A DNA stretch of 64,000 nucleotides from Enoplolaimus lenunculus (lineage: Eukaryota; Nematoda; Enoplea; Enoplida; Thoracostomopsidae), in the NCBI GenBank assembly GCA_030248215.1, contig JASANG010002205.1:271115-335114 (forward strand). Reading direction: 5' to 3'. Shown piece after piece: positions 24,060 to 37,970 of this stretch. Position 1 is the first letter of the stretch; every line of letters begins with the position of its first letter. The translations under genes were made by a program, and so were the position numbers. Under the pieces are notes generated by a model. It saw nothing but the letters and a program-made list of their open reading frames with translations, made no database searches and was not told the DNA's origin.

Positions 24060-26830
24060 CGTAATATATTCTTCTTAAACCCCTAAACTCAGGGACCAAC
24101 TGTTAGTTTTGGGTCGTAGTTCCTTTGAAAAGGTTTCTGTAATCCATAAAAAATAAATTTCTTTTGGCATTGTTTTTCCCAGATCAAACAATTTCACAAA
24201 AATTAACGCAACCGCGCCATGTCTTTGAAAACCTGATTTTATTACCGCAGTTCTAATTTCCTTATAAAATTGTGGAGTTTTGCAGCGTGCAAGCTGGCGA
24301 ATGGTTAAGGATTGAACATTTTTGTAATGATGGTCGAAACTTCTTCTCCAGCTTAGGGCCTCCTTATGCGTAATTACATATATATAAAAAATTAAACGAT
24401 TAACAAGGCAACGTATACTTACGTTTGGAAAACCAATCCCACCTCTCATTGGCGGTAAAAATAATATTTCTCTTTTGATTTTGCGGGCCTGAGAAGGAAA
24501 CCAAACAAAGGCCGTGACATTTCGATAAGCCTGTGCTATAAGACTAGCAGGTGGAGTAATTAGCCTTGTCATATAATTGAGCATGCACAAATAATACAAA
24601 GAAAGAAAATGAATTCTACCGAAAAACGAAATACCATAAGGGGAATCATTCTAGAAATAGCCTGCAGTTTTTCCTCACATTTCGTCCAGTTTGCTGAAAG
24701 ATCAAATCCCTCTTTGTCAATCCAAAACCCATAAAGTTTTAAACGATTAACCACATAATTTTTATATTTAATTGGCACATTTCGTTCTGACGGATCCAGC
24801 AATAAAATTTTTGTTTTTGCAGTATTTAACCTACTACCTGAGGCGAGTTTATACTGATCAAACAACTCTATAATTGTATCCATTTCATTCCATGAAGTAA
24901 CAAACAAACTTGTATTATCGGCGTACTTGGTTATTTTCGGATTAGTACCATGTAATGGAAAACCTCTTAGGAGATCTGTATGTCTGATAAAATTAGCCAT
25001 TACTTCAGCGGTTATGACATAGATGTACGGGGACAAGGGACAACCTTGTCTAATCCCCCTGCTCAACATTATTGGTTGAGACAGAAAACCATTGACATTA
25101 ACCACAGACCTTGCATAACCAACTTTATAAATACAACTTAAAAACCCAAAAAGTTGGGCCCAAAATTCATTTTTTCCAAAACTTTAAAAATAAAGGGCCA
25201 CTCAACCATATCAAAGCCTGCTTGATGATCTAATGAAACAATCATTACTTGTTCATCATACTCATTCGAACAATCAATAACACATTTAACATGAATTATA
25301 CTGTCAAAAATAGTTCGGCCAGGTATCGCACATGTCTGGTCTGGGTGAACTAACGTAGTCATGACTTTTTCAATTCTACTTGAAAGTATTTTTGCAAAAA
25401 TTTTATAATCCAAATTTAGCATAGTTAACGGTCTCCAATTTTCCTCAAATCGCGTGCTCCAGATCCCGAATATAACAAAGAAATAACACCATCATAAGCA
25501 CTAACATTCATTGTATTATATGTTAAGAAAAGATTATGCATGTCGCATAAAAATGGACTAATAAGCGAACAATACTTCCAATAAAATTCAATTGGAATTC
25601 CATCACGACCAGGAGTTTTATTTCCCTTGACCGAGCGTATAGCTAACTCAACTTCTGACACCGTTATGAAACTATCAAGAATTAACTTTTGGGTCTCATA
25701 CAACGTGGGCAAACCTGGTGCACTTAAAAACGAGTCCAGCAATCGGTGGTCTATTCCTTCCGATTGTAATATCGATGAGTACTGTTCTCTGATTTCAAGA
25801 AGTATTTCACCTGGGTCCTCTGAAATGTAACCATTCGATTTGCGAATAGCGAAAATATGTTTTTGTTCCCAATTTCTTCGCTGTTGTGACTTGATCGTTG
25901 CTATAGAAGAACGGTCGTTAACAAAATCATTATAATAAGTATTATGATTACAGGTGGCTATATAGAAACTATCCATTAATTCTAATTCGAACAACAGTTG
26001 TTTTACATATTTTTTAATAATAATATCATGAGGGTTGGCACATTGTATAATCCGGGCATTCCGTTTCCGGAGTTCAAGAGATTTTTTTGAAGACGTTTAA
26101 ATGTAGATTCACTTTTGCCTAACTGGCAGAAATATAATGTAATCTCTTTCTTAAAAATTTCCCATACATTAAAAGGTTCGTCCGATTGCTTCAAGAAATT
26201 TTCAACAAGAGGTATTACAAAATTGTTAACGCACTCATTCGACAAAAGGAGCGTGTTAAGCTTAAAGTAACCAGGACCTCTATTTTCTAGTAATATATGA
26301 AACTTCACACGTACCAACTTGTGATCACACAAATTAACCGAACGGCATGTACTTCTTGCTTTTTGCACGCAATTAAGAGAGCAATATATTCTATCAATTC
26401 TCAATTGTACCAAATGTGGTTCGGAAAAATAGGTAAACATATCCCGTTTGCAAGGAGAATTATAACGATATACATCATGTACACTTAAAAGGTCTTTTAT
26501 CGATAAAAATTCAGCCAAGCCTACTTGCCTGTCTGCAGAAGCACGAGATCTGTCCAGCGCCGCATTTTCAACCAAATTGAAATCACTTTCATACCACTGT
26601 TGTGAAAATAGACTCTTTTTAATATTCGTATAAAAATCAATCCTGTTTCGTGAATTAGCCGGAGCATACAAATTTATAACAAAAACAGACGAAATTTGTA
26701 GCTTAATAGATACAGCAATGCATCGGCCGGTAATCAATTCACAGTTACGTAACGATAAACTAACTCCTGATTTTGAATTGTCAATTTCGGCAAACGAGTG
26801 GGAATTTACACGAAATCATTCGTTCTTTAT
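24060..26830 (-). mobile_element. L1/Tx1-like LINE, 5'-truncated
   Basis: Reading down the minus strand: the second part of an APE-type endonuclease (26830-26003, with INLYAPANSRNRIDFYTNI, the SDFN block and CDHKLVRV in place of SDH); a linker; then reverse transcriptase (25994-24569) with KTPGRDGIPIEFYW, LTMLNLDYKIFAKIL, DHQAGFDMVEW, SRGIRQGCPLSPYIYV and KYADNTSLFV; then a C-terminal region with RGGIGFPNV (24599-24075). The catalytic YADD is YADN. At least four frame changes separate the pieces, so it is dead. Motif wording fits the L1/Tx1 group best. The 5' half is missing, and a TTAGGC element abuts the truncation point. Confidence 0.85.
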
Positions 26831-26844
26831 CTGTTAAATAGCAT

Positions 26845-26965
26845 CTTTAAGCTTAAGTTGTAGACTAATTTTTTGCTTGGCTTAGGCTTAGGAATATGCT
26901 CATTCTTACGCTTTGGCTTAGGCTATAGGAATACTGTTACGCCACTGTTCTTTACATTGGCCACG
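26845..26965 (+). repeat. TTAGGC-core dispersed element
   Basis: GCTTGGCTTAGGCTTAGG core and the tail ATACTGTTACGCCAC; it abuts the truncated 5' end of the LINE. Confidence 0.7.
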
Positions 26966-27084
26966 CTAGTCGTATTTGTAAACCACTGGAAATTAAATGC
27001 GTTTTAAAGTTCTCAACGCGGCAAATTCAACTATTTTATACAAATGTTGTAAGCTTTTTCGCCAACTTAATGTATCCTTATACA

Positions 27085-27225
27085 CTAAAGAAATGGTGAG
27101 TCACATTGACTCTTCGAAATAGGCTTTTCCTGAATACACAAACTGAGTCAAAATTCGACTCCGCCAGATGGCCGGAACCTCCGGCAAAAATTCTACCGCG
27201 GCCGCATACCTCCGGTTGTTCCCTG
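27085..27225. repeat. fused fragments of two MITE families
   Basis: 27085-27160 matches one arm of the palindromic MITE at 16627-16824 (GACTCTTCGAAATAGGC, CACAAACTGAGTCAAAATTC). It runs directly into 27160-27225, the right end of the hAT-type family (TACCTCCGGTTGTTCCCTG). Confidence 0.65.
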
Positions 27226-28272
27226 ATAAGTAATGGTCGATAAGAAACATCAATCGAGTCACCTATTTTCTAATTTCCATATTTCGCAACCCTATACCAC
27301 CTAAACTTGAGATGAAATAGAGAATGTCTATTTTAATTTTGTCATCAAAATTAATTTCCGGTCATAAAAATACCTGTGGAAAATGCCCATTACCAGACGA
27401 ACTCAAGTATATGGCGTGAACAAAGCTAAATTTGTAACTAATTCAGGATTTTCATGCAGGTCATTAATTCCTTAGTGTCTAGTACAAGCTCGCTTTACGA
27501 CAAAAATACTATTTATTTATTAAATTGCAAACAAGATGCTGAAAATGTACTGTCAGTACTAAAAATGCTGAAATCGAGAACTCTGAAATTGGTCTCGGAA
27601 CCGACTAGGAAACCGTGATCAATCTTATATATCACGCCAAAAAATTTACATGGACAACTGCTATTAAAGAGCTCAAGTTCACCTTTAAATTCAAACATAA
27701 GGCACAAAAATGGCAACATGCGACCATCCAATCCATAAAGACATGGTTTTATCATATTTTCTCTAACAGATCCATTCTAAACTATGATTTAGAATTGAAA
27801 TTGATACAAAAAACGTGTAGTTTTCGCTCGCGACCGTTTTTCTAGCTGCGGCTAAGGGAGTATGGTTACTGTTAGTGCTCCATATCACTCCTAGGAGTTT
27901 TACATTAATTGAACAAAAAAGGTAGAAATCGAACATCTATAATGTTTTTGGTCACCTATGGGGTGCCACAGTTCCCAGTTTGGGGTCGCGTTTGCTAAAA
28001 CCGGACTTAGTAACTTGTTCGGCAAAGAACCGGCTGGTTACATAAACTAAACTAGCATCCAGAATGATAAGTAAAGAAACTGAATACAAACCAGTACAAA
28101 ATACAGAATATAAATTATCTTTATGCTAACAATATTCTGATTGGCTTTTCACCTGACATTGAACTTAATTTTTCTTCTAAACTCACTCTACGCTAGTAAT
28201 AACTTACTACAACTGAAATTTTCAAAGCAGGCTTAAAATTTAATTTGGATATTAAGCTTCTGGAAACATAGT
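27226..28272. other. intergenic, nothing recognised
   Basis: Short open frames on both strands around 27510-27850 do not resemble a known family and lack splice support. Confidence 0.45.
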
Positions 28273-28686
28273 AAGGATGTGCCGATTAATCGGCATCGGC
28301 ATCGGTAATAATCGGCTCTTTTAGTGAGTATCGGTATCGGTCCTTCTAAAAATTGCTGATTCTTTGCCGATATTTTGTGCACATAACAGTCAGTTGGAAT
28401 GCTATCAATTTCATTTCTTAGCGCATATCAGTGTGTCTGGTCAGGAAAACTGTTATTTATCTTGCGCTTGTGTTTGAAAAAATTAATTGAAATGAACCGT
28501 TCTTGTAAAAGCATAATCGTCTATGACGGTTAGGGTTTAAGTCTTCATATAATGATGATGTAACGTAGTATCCTATCAGTATATTAAACATGGTGCACTA
28601 ATGTTGGAATCCGCATCGGCATCGTCAAAATTTTACAACAAAAATCGGATCGGTACCGGCAAAAATTTTGGTATCAGCACATCCCT
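28273..28686. mobile_element. hAT-type MITE, ATGTGCCGAT ends
   Basis: Inverted ends AGGATGTGCCGATTAATCGG and TTGGTATCAGCACATCCCT, with repeated CGGCATCGG motifs next to each end. It lies just downstream of the beta-trefoil gene. Confidence 0.75.
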
Positions 28687-28967
28687 AAAACATACAATAT
28701 ATTATGTTTAAAACACATCCTAAATTTGAAAAAAGTTGTAGACCAATTTAAATTTATAAGTCATGTTCTGAGAACGAGAAATTAGCAAATATTAAAGAAG
28801 ACAAATTTCAGATCAAACTAGCTTAAACCAAAGAATTTTTATATTTGTATTCAAGACCTTCTAACATTAATTTAAAAGCAACCCATTTTCAAAATAATAA
28901 AAATATAACTGTACAACAACGTTTACGTTTTGAAATTCTTCAAACATTTTGAAAGATATTTATTTTG

Positions 28968-31900
28968 TTACAAACTGTCCGTATACGAAGGCGAACAGAC
29001 TCTAAGCGTAAACAACGTTGGTGAGTCTCCAATGCGACACATAGAAGGTGGAAGTGGTTCTCCTGCTTCGTCGAACGCAAAAACTAATCGATCGTTGTGT
29101 TTTGATTCGATCGCAATACAACCTGGACCAGGTTCGTGTATGAACAAGCGGCACGATTGAGGTACTTCGGAACACTGCGGGCCCTGTTAAAAAATATATA
29201 ACTTTAAGAAAAAGCGAAAAAATTGCTAAAAACAACAAAACTGCAAATGCACGAAACCAGACCGCGACGGAACAAGTTCTACGTTACAAAAGTGTTTTTG
29301 ATCATGCGCTCGTTTTGTCTGGTGGCTTCAAACTAGTAACTAACCCAATTGAAATTAAACCAATTTATAAGATTTTTACCTTATTGTCACGGTTAAGTAT
29401 TTCACGATCACGTTCTGAAAATGATTGCTCTTTTATGGGATGCAATAGCTCGCTGACGCAATTTGAGCTGCTAGCAGCTACTGCGACCATACCTCAGTAG
29501 GATATAGAACCGCGTCTTTAGACGCCGCTCGTCGCGAGCAAACAAAAATCCCTCACGATTATAAAACCGCGACACTCTACACAATCATGATTACTGCGCA
29601 CATAATTCTTCCGTGACTGTATGTTAATACCAAGATCTCTGATAGCGATTTCTAAATAGAGAAGTAACCTAAAACATTAGAAAATCACAAGCCTTACCGC
29701 TGGAAAAACAGCAACGGTAGTATCCAAAATACCAATATAGTTGTGATAATTATGCAGCATCCAGTAAGTAGGATTGTCGCGCTTCACGACAGCGAACACC
29801 GCTGAAATAATATGTCAACGTGTTATTTAGTGTCTTGAAACTTGTTATTGAAAACAAACTAAGTTTTAAAATTTTGGAGTTATTCTTATTTTTGTTACGT
29901 TAAGCTTCGATCAAATTCTCTTACACACTATTGCAAGTTTAGCAGCATTGCAGTTTGGCTTAGCAAAACCAATCAACCAGTATAATCGTTATATTGCTTT
30001 CAGAGTACTTCAAAATGTACATACGAAAGTAATCTGAAACCATACTTAACTACATCTTAATACATAAGTACATGCTAAGTACTTGACCATTTCGTCGCTT
30101 TGAAAAGCGTACTTAAGTTAAGTAAACACTTAAATAGCTGAGTAATTTGATATATTACAAATTAACCGTTCAGGCATACTAACCTTAGTTTAACTGAAAT
30201 TGTAGACTACTGCAGCCTCCTTTATATAAAGCAAAATTATGGCTTTCTTGTTACGACAATGTTTCGCATTTGGCGTTTATTTATATAAGTACTTACTTTA
30301 AGTTGCCGACTTAAGTAATTACATTTTTACTTAAACAAATACTTTAGTTCGATTTTAGAATCCCAGCCATTATTAAAGAAATTTCTTAAACAAAACGCTT
30401 AGTCAAAATACTTATTTCTCAACATTATGTTTTAACCTTACCGTTTGGAGCAGAATCAGTTATAGGTCCTAATGCATCCACAACCAAATGACCATCAACC
30501 GATTTTAACATTTGAACAGCTGCGCCAGTAGAGTTTGCTATTAACTGAATAACGGCTCCATTTTCAAGTAATCTCTGAAACTCAACAAATGTAGTTCCAG
30601 GCGCATGCCTACACAATCTGCTACAAACAAATCATCTCAAGATTAAGTCATTGTCATCAAAAAATACTATGAAACTTGAAACAAACGCATATTCTGACCT
30701 AAATCAAACTTCAATTCAAGGTTGTACTTACACTCTTTTCAGAAAGCACAGCAACTATATTATATACGAGCCAAATTTATTAAAATAGCACGAATATTAA
30801 GCGCATTTTATAATTTTAGCCAGCTTACAAGTTAACTAGACTGCAATCAAAAGCACAAAAGCATTCCGACTTTACAAAAACCATAGAAAACTTTGCCACC
30901 ACGACATTGCTTTTTTCAATCAAAACACTAAACTAAGCCGTACACAGGCTCCGCAACGAATAATCATCCTTCACAAAACGTTAAACGAAACAATTCTAAA
31001 TACACCTTTAAAGATTAAGCTGTAGAACTCAATACCTTGGTACTAGTACCAGGACTGCTTTCTGTTAGAAACGATTTGATTGGATTTTTGCCTTTTCCGC
31101 TGCCTGAACCACCGAATAACGCTGCTCCAGATGAAAAAACTTTATTCAACAAATCGTCTGCCCCTTTGCCGCTTTTGTGCTGTTTCTTGAAAACATATTA
31201 ATGAAAATAGTATATTAGCCAATAATGGTTTCAAAACACAGACAACAAACTATATTATTGAACGTTTTAATAACGCGTCAGGCAAAAATACCATAGTTCT
31301 CTCAAACCGCTCAGCAACCCTCAAACCACATCGGTACTTACCCCTGGATACTCGTCGTAACGTTTATGACTTCCGTGTCCCATTGGACCTTCACGCTTGA
31401 AATCCTGGTACAAGTTGTGAGCAGTTTGAGCAGCCTTAAATTATATGCGAAATATTTCTCAGTATAAAAGTGAACCATGTTATAAACATCTACTATTAAC
31501 CCCCATTTGAGTTAATAAACTAAAGCTGGCATACCTAGAACATCAAAAATGTAATACATACTAGTCACTAGTCAGCCATCTTTGCGCAATACGCAAAAGT
31601 TAGCGAATGTACGAAAATCTGCATGCAACTTTTCTTTTAACAAAGCAATCAGGCTTGTGTTCTAAGAAAACATTGTAAACAAAGTTAATTGCTTGAAAGT
31701 TGACCAAAATACGTATGTGGGGCATTCCATCTTTAATGATATAGATACGCCGCTACGCCGCAAAACAACCAAATTGCTATCTGTAAATAATGCTGCGATC
31801 AAAGCTCAAAACAAACAGTGGAATGACGTACAAAATCTTTTTCGAGAAGAAACTTAAATGTTAATAAATAAAAACTAACGTACCATTGCCTTTCCTAGCT

Positions 31901-34900
31901 TTCCTCCAGATTTATACGCAAACGCTGCACCGGCCTAAAAACCAAAAGAAGGTTGTCGAAACAAATATATATTACAAAAAATTATATACGACTTTTTACA
32001 AAACCCATTTATCGTGATGGGTTAATTGCGTAAAACTATATACTTATGTATTTGCAATTTGAACCTCCGCTCATTGAAACTGCATATTATAGTAAATAAC
32101 GCTTAACTTACAATTTCGGTTCCATGTCGTTTGGCAAAATCAAGGATACCGTCCAACCCCTGAAATAGAAATAGAAACTTCTACATAATAAGATACTGTT
32201 AAATGTATAAAATATGGCGATATTATAGCGTCAGACAAAATGACTACCACCTTTAATCTGATAAAGTAATGAAAATATATACTCGGCAAAAGTCCAAAAA
32301 GAACACAATAAGTCAAAATACAACTGAAGCTGAACAAGAAATCATAATTATGATCAAAATTAAAGAAACACTTTTCAATCTATCACTTTAAACACAATAT
32401 GAAGTAAAATGCAGACAACATACGGATGATTTGCTATCACGTCTATCATGAGACTGCGATCTTCCTGAACAAAAGATTGCATCTTATCAAAAAACGAAGA
32501 AAAATACCAAAATACCCAAAAAAGTCACGGTCTGTGAAAATTTCGAACGGTAGGTGAGTTTCTTCTGTTAGTATACTGAATAAATGCCTAAAAGCCCTAG
32601 ACAATAACCGAAAAGAGAAGTTGATCCCTGTTGTAACCACCACTGGCTACGCCTGTGATTGTGAATAAGCTTTCAAAACCGCAATACAAAACACATTTAT
32701 ATGCATATGTACTACAAAATCTGAAACCATACTTAACCCCACTGAATATTCCTGTCCATGGTTTTACAGTACAAATAGTTTGAGACGCAAGGGAGAAAAC
32801 CAAATACCGGACAAATTTAGTGTTTCGCTATATTAATGTGACAATGTGGGTCAGTCAATGCACTTGAACAAATGCCCGCAGAATCTATGAAATGTCCAAT
32901 TTTTTCCTGATTTCCCAGACAAAATTTAATTATATTCTGTATAATACAGATTCTTAAATAAAATCATCGATAGGGGTGTTAATCATTTTTAATATGAGGT
33001 ACAATAAAATCTAAAGCACGGTACGTTCTTTCTTCTTCCTAAACTAACATGGGATTGGGTCGGCCATGGCGGGAACGCGTGCTGGTGAAAGAGTTGCAAC
33101 ATTTGAAAATAAATATCCGGACAGGAATTTTACAAAGCCAAACAGCGGACCCTAAATTTTTCAAAGTTAAAACCAGATCCGTGACCGGAAATTTCTCAAA
33201 GCCAAAAAAGCGGATGAAACTTAGCTGTGCGGAAAAGCCTCTATGACAGGGAGCTTAGGCTTCTACAATCGTATTAATACATTCCTACCTTCGTAACTGT
33301 AATCGCTAGTCCTACCATAGCTTGGATCAGCAATGTTATAAGAAGATCGCGAACGAGTGTCTGCGTAGTGAGAACTGTTTAAGTTAGTTCGACTCTGCTG
33401 GGATGCAGAATAACCAGTTGGATCACTTGGCATATAAGGGTCATAAGGAGGTGCGGCAGGCCCTCCAGATGCTGTATATGGGTGTCGAGTGTCCGAAAAC
33501 GTCGTATACGAGCTTGCATTTGGGCTTGTGGGCACTGGCTCAGGTGGATAGGTGCCATACGGCGCAGAAGCTGAAATACAGCTAAAAGTCACGCGAGTAA
33601 TGAACCAAAACATTCGTATCGTATTCTGAACCGATATATTTGATGATGTCAGAATAAATGTGATTTTTAGAGCAAACGATACTTTCACATGGTCCGCGAT
33701 CGAAACAGTACTGTATAATCGTACACCATAAAAACTATAACGAAATACAACCTGAGCATAACTTTTATGATGCTATATTATATGCCGATTTCGACCGATT
33801 TATCAAGTTAATCACTCGAAGAAATCTATGTTTTCGAACAGAGAATACTTACACATCTGCAAATCACTATATAATTTTTTATCAACTTTAATAACATTTT
33901 CGGCGTACGCCACCAACATTTTGCAATACATCTAAACGTTAAGCACTAGGTATCATTCAACCATCAGTCAGTCCTTATTTTGACACTTCATGAGAAACGA
34001 GTGTTTAAACTAGTACGTAAGAGAGAACAGAGAATGACATTAGATTATAATATTTTCTGAGCTTATTTTCCAGCTTTAATTATTGCATTAACCAAACACG
34101 TACCACTAGGAACAGTTGGATACATCGAAGAATGGGAAGGCACCGATTGATAAGGTGCACCACCTCCAGGATACGATCCGGACATCGGTGGAGCCGGATG
34201 GCTTCCGAGGTACTGTGCTGACGGCTGTGTTGGAATACCAGTCGAATAGGGCTGGTTTGGTGGAGCCGAACCAGAGCTGTATGGATCCATTGGTGTCCAG
34301 TTGCTGAAACATTATGTATAAAAAGTTTTATGTGGTGTTACTGTATACACCACTTGACAAGCAACCGTACTTTCATTAAGTATCTGAAACAAGCTTGTCC
34401 GTTATGTGCACATGCCATATGTGCAGCACAATGAATAGTATTCTTGGTTTCTACCTAGAGTGACATGGGGGATACTCAAATGTATGTATATCCAGTGGAA
34501 AATAGGACGGATGGTCAAGGGACTTGAAAAGTGGGACATGTAAGCATGTGAAACATGCAGATCCGTTGTGTGCACATGCTATATAGTGCAGCACATTGTA
34601 TAGTATGCTTGCCGGCAGCATATGATCGACACATATAGTCGACAATAGAAGCAGCTGGAGAGGCGGGTTGCGTGGCGCAGTGGTAGAATATTCGCTTAAG
34701 GATCCGTAGGCTGAGAGTTTGATCCCCGCTTTTCCATCTGCTTAGTTAAAGGTCTGATGTTCCGGTTCCTACCTAGCCTGAGACTGTCAAGCAATGAAAT
34801 AACATGAGACGTTTGAAAGTGACAGCTGTCGATATTTTACAATAATTGAACTCTGCCAATCCCGGCTCCCGTACACCTTCCAGCAACAGCTTTCAAAATA

Positions 34901-35436
34901 TCCACATTTTGGATGGATTAGAACGGCTTATGGATAAGCGTGTGTAGGGAAAACGTATAAGAACTTCCACTTCCAACACACATCTGCTGGTGAAACGCTT
35001 CAGACTTCATCAAAATGACAAACAAATGTGCAGTAAATTTCTAACTTACCTGAGTTTCCCACTTACATCACCCATAAAGAACAAAATGCTATGCAGTCTT
35101 AGTTAGTCTGCTTAACAAAGCAACGTAACACGGCTTCAAGTACTGAACCAGGTTCTTGACAAAACTTTTCTAATTCTAATATAAGTAGCTATTTGCAAAG
35201 CCACGACAACTTTAAGAAACGAAACTAAGTCAAACTGACAACGACAGCAATGTTTCAAATTCAAAACTTATCATCGTAAAAACAAAATTCGAGTTCAGAA
35301 TGCAACTACGAAAGTTTACTTTTCAGTTTTGCAAATTAGGTCTTTGCCGCAGAAATATGAATACAGCATAGCACACTACAAAGACTTACAAATCGGGCTG
35401 TGGCATACCAGGTCCCGATCCATGCGGATATGCCAT
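28968..35436 (-). CDS. Pro/Tyr-rich protein with probable beta-trefoil domain
   Basis: Twelve exons: 35390-35436, 34104-34303, 33289-33570, 32424-32464, 32112-32159, 31884-31934, 31342-31434, 31050-31185, 30732-30754, 30442-30574, 29698-29801 and 28968-29183 (TAA). All have GT-AG borders, and they sum to 458 codons, so 457 residues. Residues 1-190 are low-complexity, rich in Pro, Gly, Ser and Tyr (PYSSGSAPPNQPYSTG, YDPYMPSDPTGY). Next come GLDGILDFAKRHGTEI, AGAAFAYKSGGKLGKAM and LYQDFKREGPMGHGSHKRY, possibly amphipathic helices. Residues 315-457 have the hydrophobic rhythm of a beta-trefoil: VIQLIANSTGAAVQMLK, YWMLHNYHNYIGILD, GCIAIESKHNDRLVFAFD. No signal peptide or membrane span is seen. 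I do not recognise the family; the fold is inference. A 23-bp exon (VAVLSEKS) is the least certain. Confidence 0.72.
30025..30362. repeat. AAGTA-rich repeat element, intronic
   Basis: Dense AAGTACTTA motifs, ending in TTTTAGAATCCCAGCC, a block also present near 56585-56605. It lies between the last three exons of the beta-trefoil gene. Confidence 0.5.
31555..31745 (-). repeat. dispersed repeat, inverted relative of 6540-6745
   Basis: TTTGCGCAATACGCAAAAG at one end and GTATGTGGGGCATTCCATC at the other, in reverse order to the left-hand copy. Confidence 0.55.
34380..34830 (+). mobile_element. tRNA-derived SINE in intron 1
   Basis: The plus strand carries GCGTGGCGCAGTGGTAG (A box) and GAGAGTTTGATCCCC (diverged B box), about 45 bases apart, next to two copies of a CCGTTRTGTGCACATGC segment at about 34400 and 34563. 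The T arm no longer pairs well. It interrupts intron 1 of the beta-trefoil gene. Confidence 0.6.
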
Positions 35437-36235
35437 TGTGGCAGCTAAATTTCAACTGAATAGTCGTTAAGCGATTTTACATCTGTGTTATAATTGATAA
35501 CCTAAAAGAACCAAATAGAAAACTGACAAAAGTATATATTATTACACTCTGACACATTTCCAGTTTCGTCCACATACCAGATTATCATACGGAGGAATTA
35601 AAACCAGCGTAACATGCAATAGGGCGGCAAGATTTGCCGCAACCGGCAATAAGTCAAATAAGATGGTCACTCACTGTGATGTCAAAATCGTTCATTCAAA
35701 TCCATGAAGTTGATAGAAAAATGAACATAAAAGGAGACACCTTGAAATGTTTAGACCAGTGCCGGTATATCCTTAAATGTGTGTAGCACCTACGTATGTA
35801 TCACCAGCTTGGTGACAAATCTTGTAACTTCGGAACCGGAGAATGTTGAGGCGTTCGCATTTCAGTCCATTTTTGTATTTGACTTGTCCTATTTTTCTAC
35901 TATTTTTAAGAACAGCAATCACATACGGTCGTTAGTATGAAAAGTTATCGCTGACTGGTAATATGAGCTGTACGCATTTGATAATATGAGCCCTGGATGT
36001 AATCTGCTTAAGGGCATACTTCGACGAGAAGTATACCATATCATGTACTTATAATTTTTTTCCACAACAAATTTATCATTACCTACTGAGTTTTTTATAC
36101 TTATTTATGTCGTTCGAGCAAAATTCACTGCAAATATTGTGGCTTTAGTCATAAAAATATAGTTTTTGTGGAACCGGATATCGAGTTTTGCAGAAACCCA
36201 ATACCGGGTTGCACCATGCTTTACACACGATTTCT
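35437..36235. other. upstream of the beta-trefoil gene
   Basis: The first few hundred bases should hold the promoter; no TATA box stands out. A fragment of the ATTCTCAAATG MITE family (GTGTGTAGCACCTAC ... CTGACTGGTAATATGAGC) lies at about 35770-36000. Confidence 0.45.
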
Positions 36236-36315
36236 TCCGTTCAGCTTAGGTTTAAACTTAGGCTTATGTTTATGCTCAGACTTAGGTTTGTAGTAAATTT
36301 AGGCTTGTACTCAGT

Positions 36316-37438
36316 AAGATGGCCTTATAGTTAACATGTGACCATCATATTTAACATGGGTAACTAATAATCTCTTATCACCAAAATATTTTCAAAATTT
36401 AAGCTTACTTTCTTACATTTTCAAGACTAAAATGTTTTAAATTTCAGACGTTAATAGTTTCAAAAAGCTCATACATTCGTGTCTGAAAGTGTTAAAACGT
36501 AAATGTCTTATATTCAAGAAATTACATACTTTTGTTAAGAAACAGTTCCCTTTCACTCAAGAATTTTGTGATCTTAATGTTTGTGCACTAGTTGTTCCGT
36601 GTATATTCTTAAGAGTGTACATAATGAGTGTTTTTAAAGATGTTTCTGCTAAAGCTCAGGCTCCTCCAAAAGCTAAATTTGGGAATTTGATTGAGCTAGC
36701 TCTCAATTTTGGAACCAGATCTACCAGCAACCTTTGTTTTTAAGGCATATATGTCTGAAAAATCAACAAAACAAGTCTTTTGGTTCCCAACAGATTTGTC
36801 TTATGCTTCAGACAAATTTATCTTAATCGTTTTTGTCTGTACATAAATCAGAACTACCATGGTTTCACAACGATTCTAGCGACAGGCACGCTTTGCCAAC
36901 GACAGGCATCTTAGTTACCCGAGCAGGGTTTCAGGTAAGCAAAGACCCGTTGTCGGGCACTGAGGATGTGGCCTTGAAAATTAAAAAAATATTTTCGCCT
37001 ACGAATTCACTTTGCACATCCGTATGATACACAGTTTGAAACTGAGTCGCCGTCTAAATTACAATTTTGACCCATGTGAAATATACGGGCTTGTTTTCTA
37101 AACGTAAGCTTAACAGTCTAGAAAATCCTCCAGAGGTCAGGCCCCTATAATTAATATGAGCCACACTTGTACTAAGTAATTTTTGTGATTTAAAAGTACT
37201 ATTATCTTGAAAAGCATTGAGTAAGGAACATTGGCTCAGGTTGATTTGCTTTCGAAAAAATTGAATCGACCGCAAAAACTGTACTCTCCATTTCCAGAAA
37301 TATCGGAAAACGTGTACTTGTGCTTCCACAAATGCAAATACGTTAATGGACGCTTAGTTTCGTGCAAAAATGAACAGAAAAATCTACTCACAAAAATCGT
37401 CAAGAATTTCTTCAATACTCTGTCTCATGTTTGAAAAA
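36316..37438. other. intergenic, nothing recognised
   Basis: AT-rich with scattered short frames and no splice-supported exon. Confidence 0.45.
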
Positions 37439-37439
37439 A

Positions 37440-37525
37440 TGCTTTCTATTCGTCAGCTCCAGCTTCTTTAGTGTTGAAAAAATACTTTCTATTCGTCAGT
37501 TCCAGCTTCTTTAGTGTTGAAACAA
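37440..37525 (+). repeat. two-copy tandem duplication, about 43 bp
   Basis: The segment CTTTCTATTCGTCAG...TTTAGTGTTGAAA occurs twice in a row with one or two changes. Confidence 0.85.
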
Positions 37526-37824
37526 TGCAGATTATTCTAAAAAACTTTTTACACAAAAGCATTTCGGATCTCCAGACACATATTTCTTTTCGGACACATA
37601 TCCTCATGTTTTCAATATCTGGCCACATACAGCAAAAACCTCTGGTATATTGAATCAAACTGGTACTACAAAACCTAGTAAAATCAACGCCCTTGACATT
37701 TAACGAAACACATTCCGGGTGGGACTCGAGAACTAACTTCTTACAAATTCTTCGCGAATTATAAGCAAGTTATCCACTAAAATTAAGGCGCATGTTACTT
37801 TTGGGGTCGTCTAGGTTTCTGGTC

Positions 37825-37970
37825 GGCCTGTAAAAGAGTAGGTTTAGATTCCAGATTACATTTTTTGCTTACGCTTAGGAACACACTTTTGCAACGCTCA
37901 GGCTTAGGAACAAACTTTGACAACGCTAAGGTTTGGGAATACGCTTTAATCTACTGTTACGCCCCTGAAA
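37825..37970 (+). repeat. TTAGGC-core dispersed element
   Basis: Holds GCTTACGCTTAGGAACAC, two further GCTTAGGAACA/CTAAGG units and the tail CTACTGTTACGCCCC. Confidence 0.65.
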
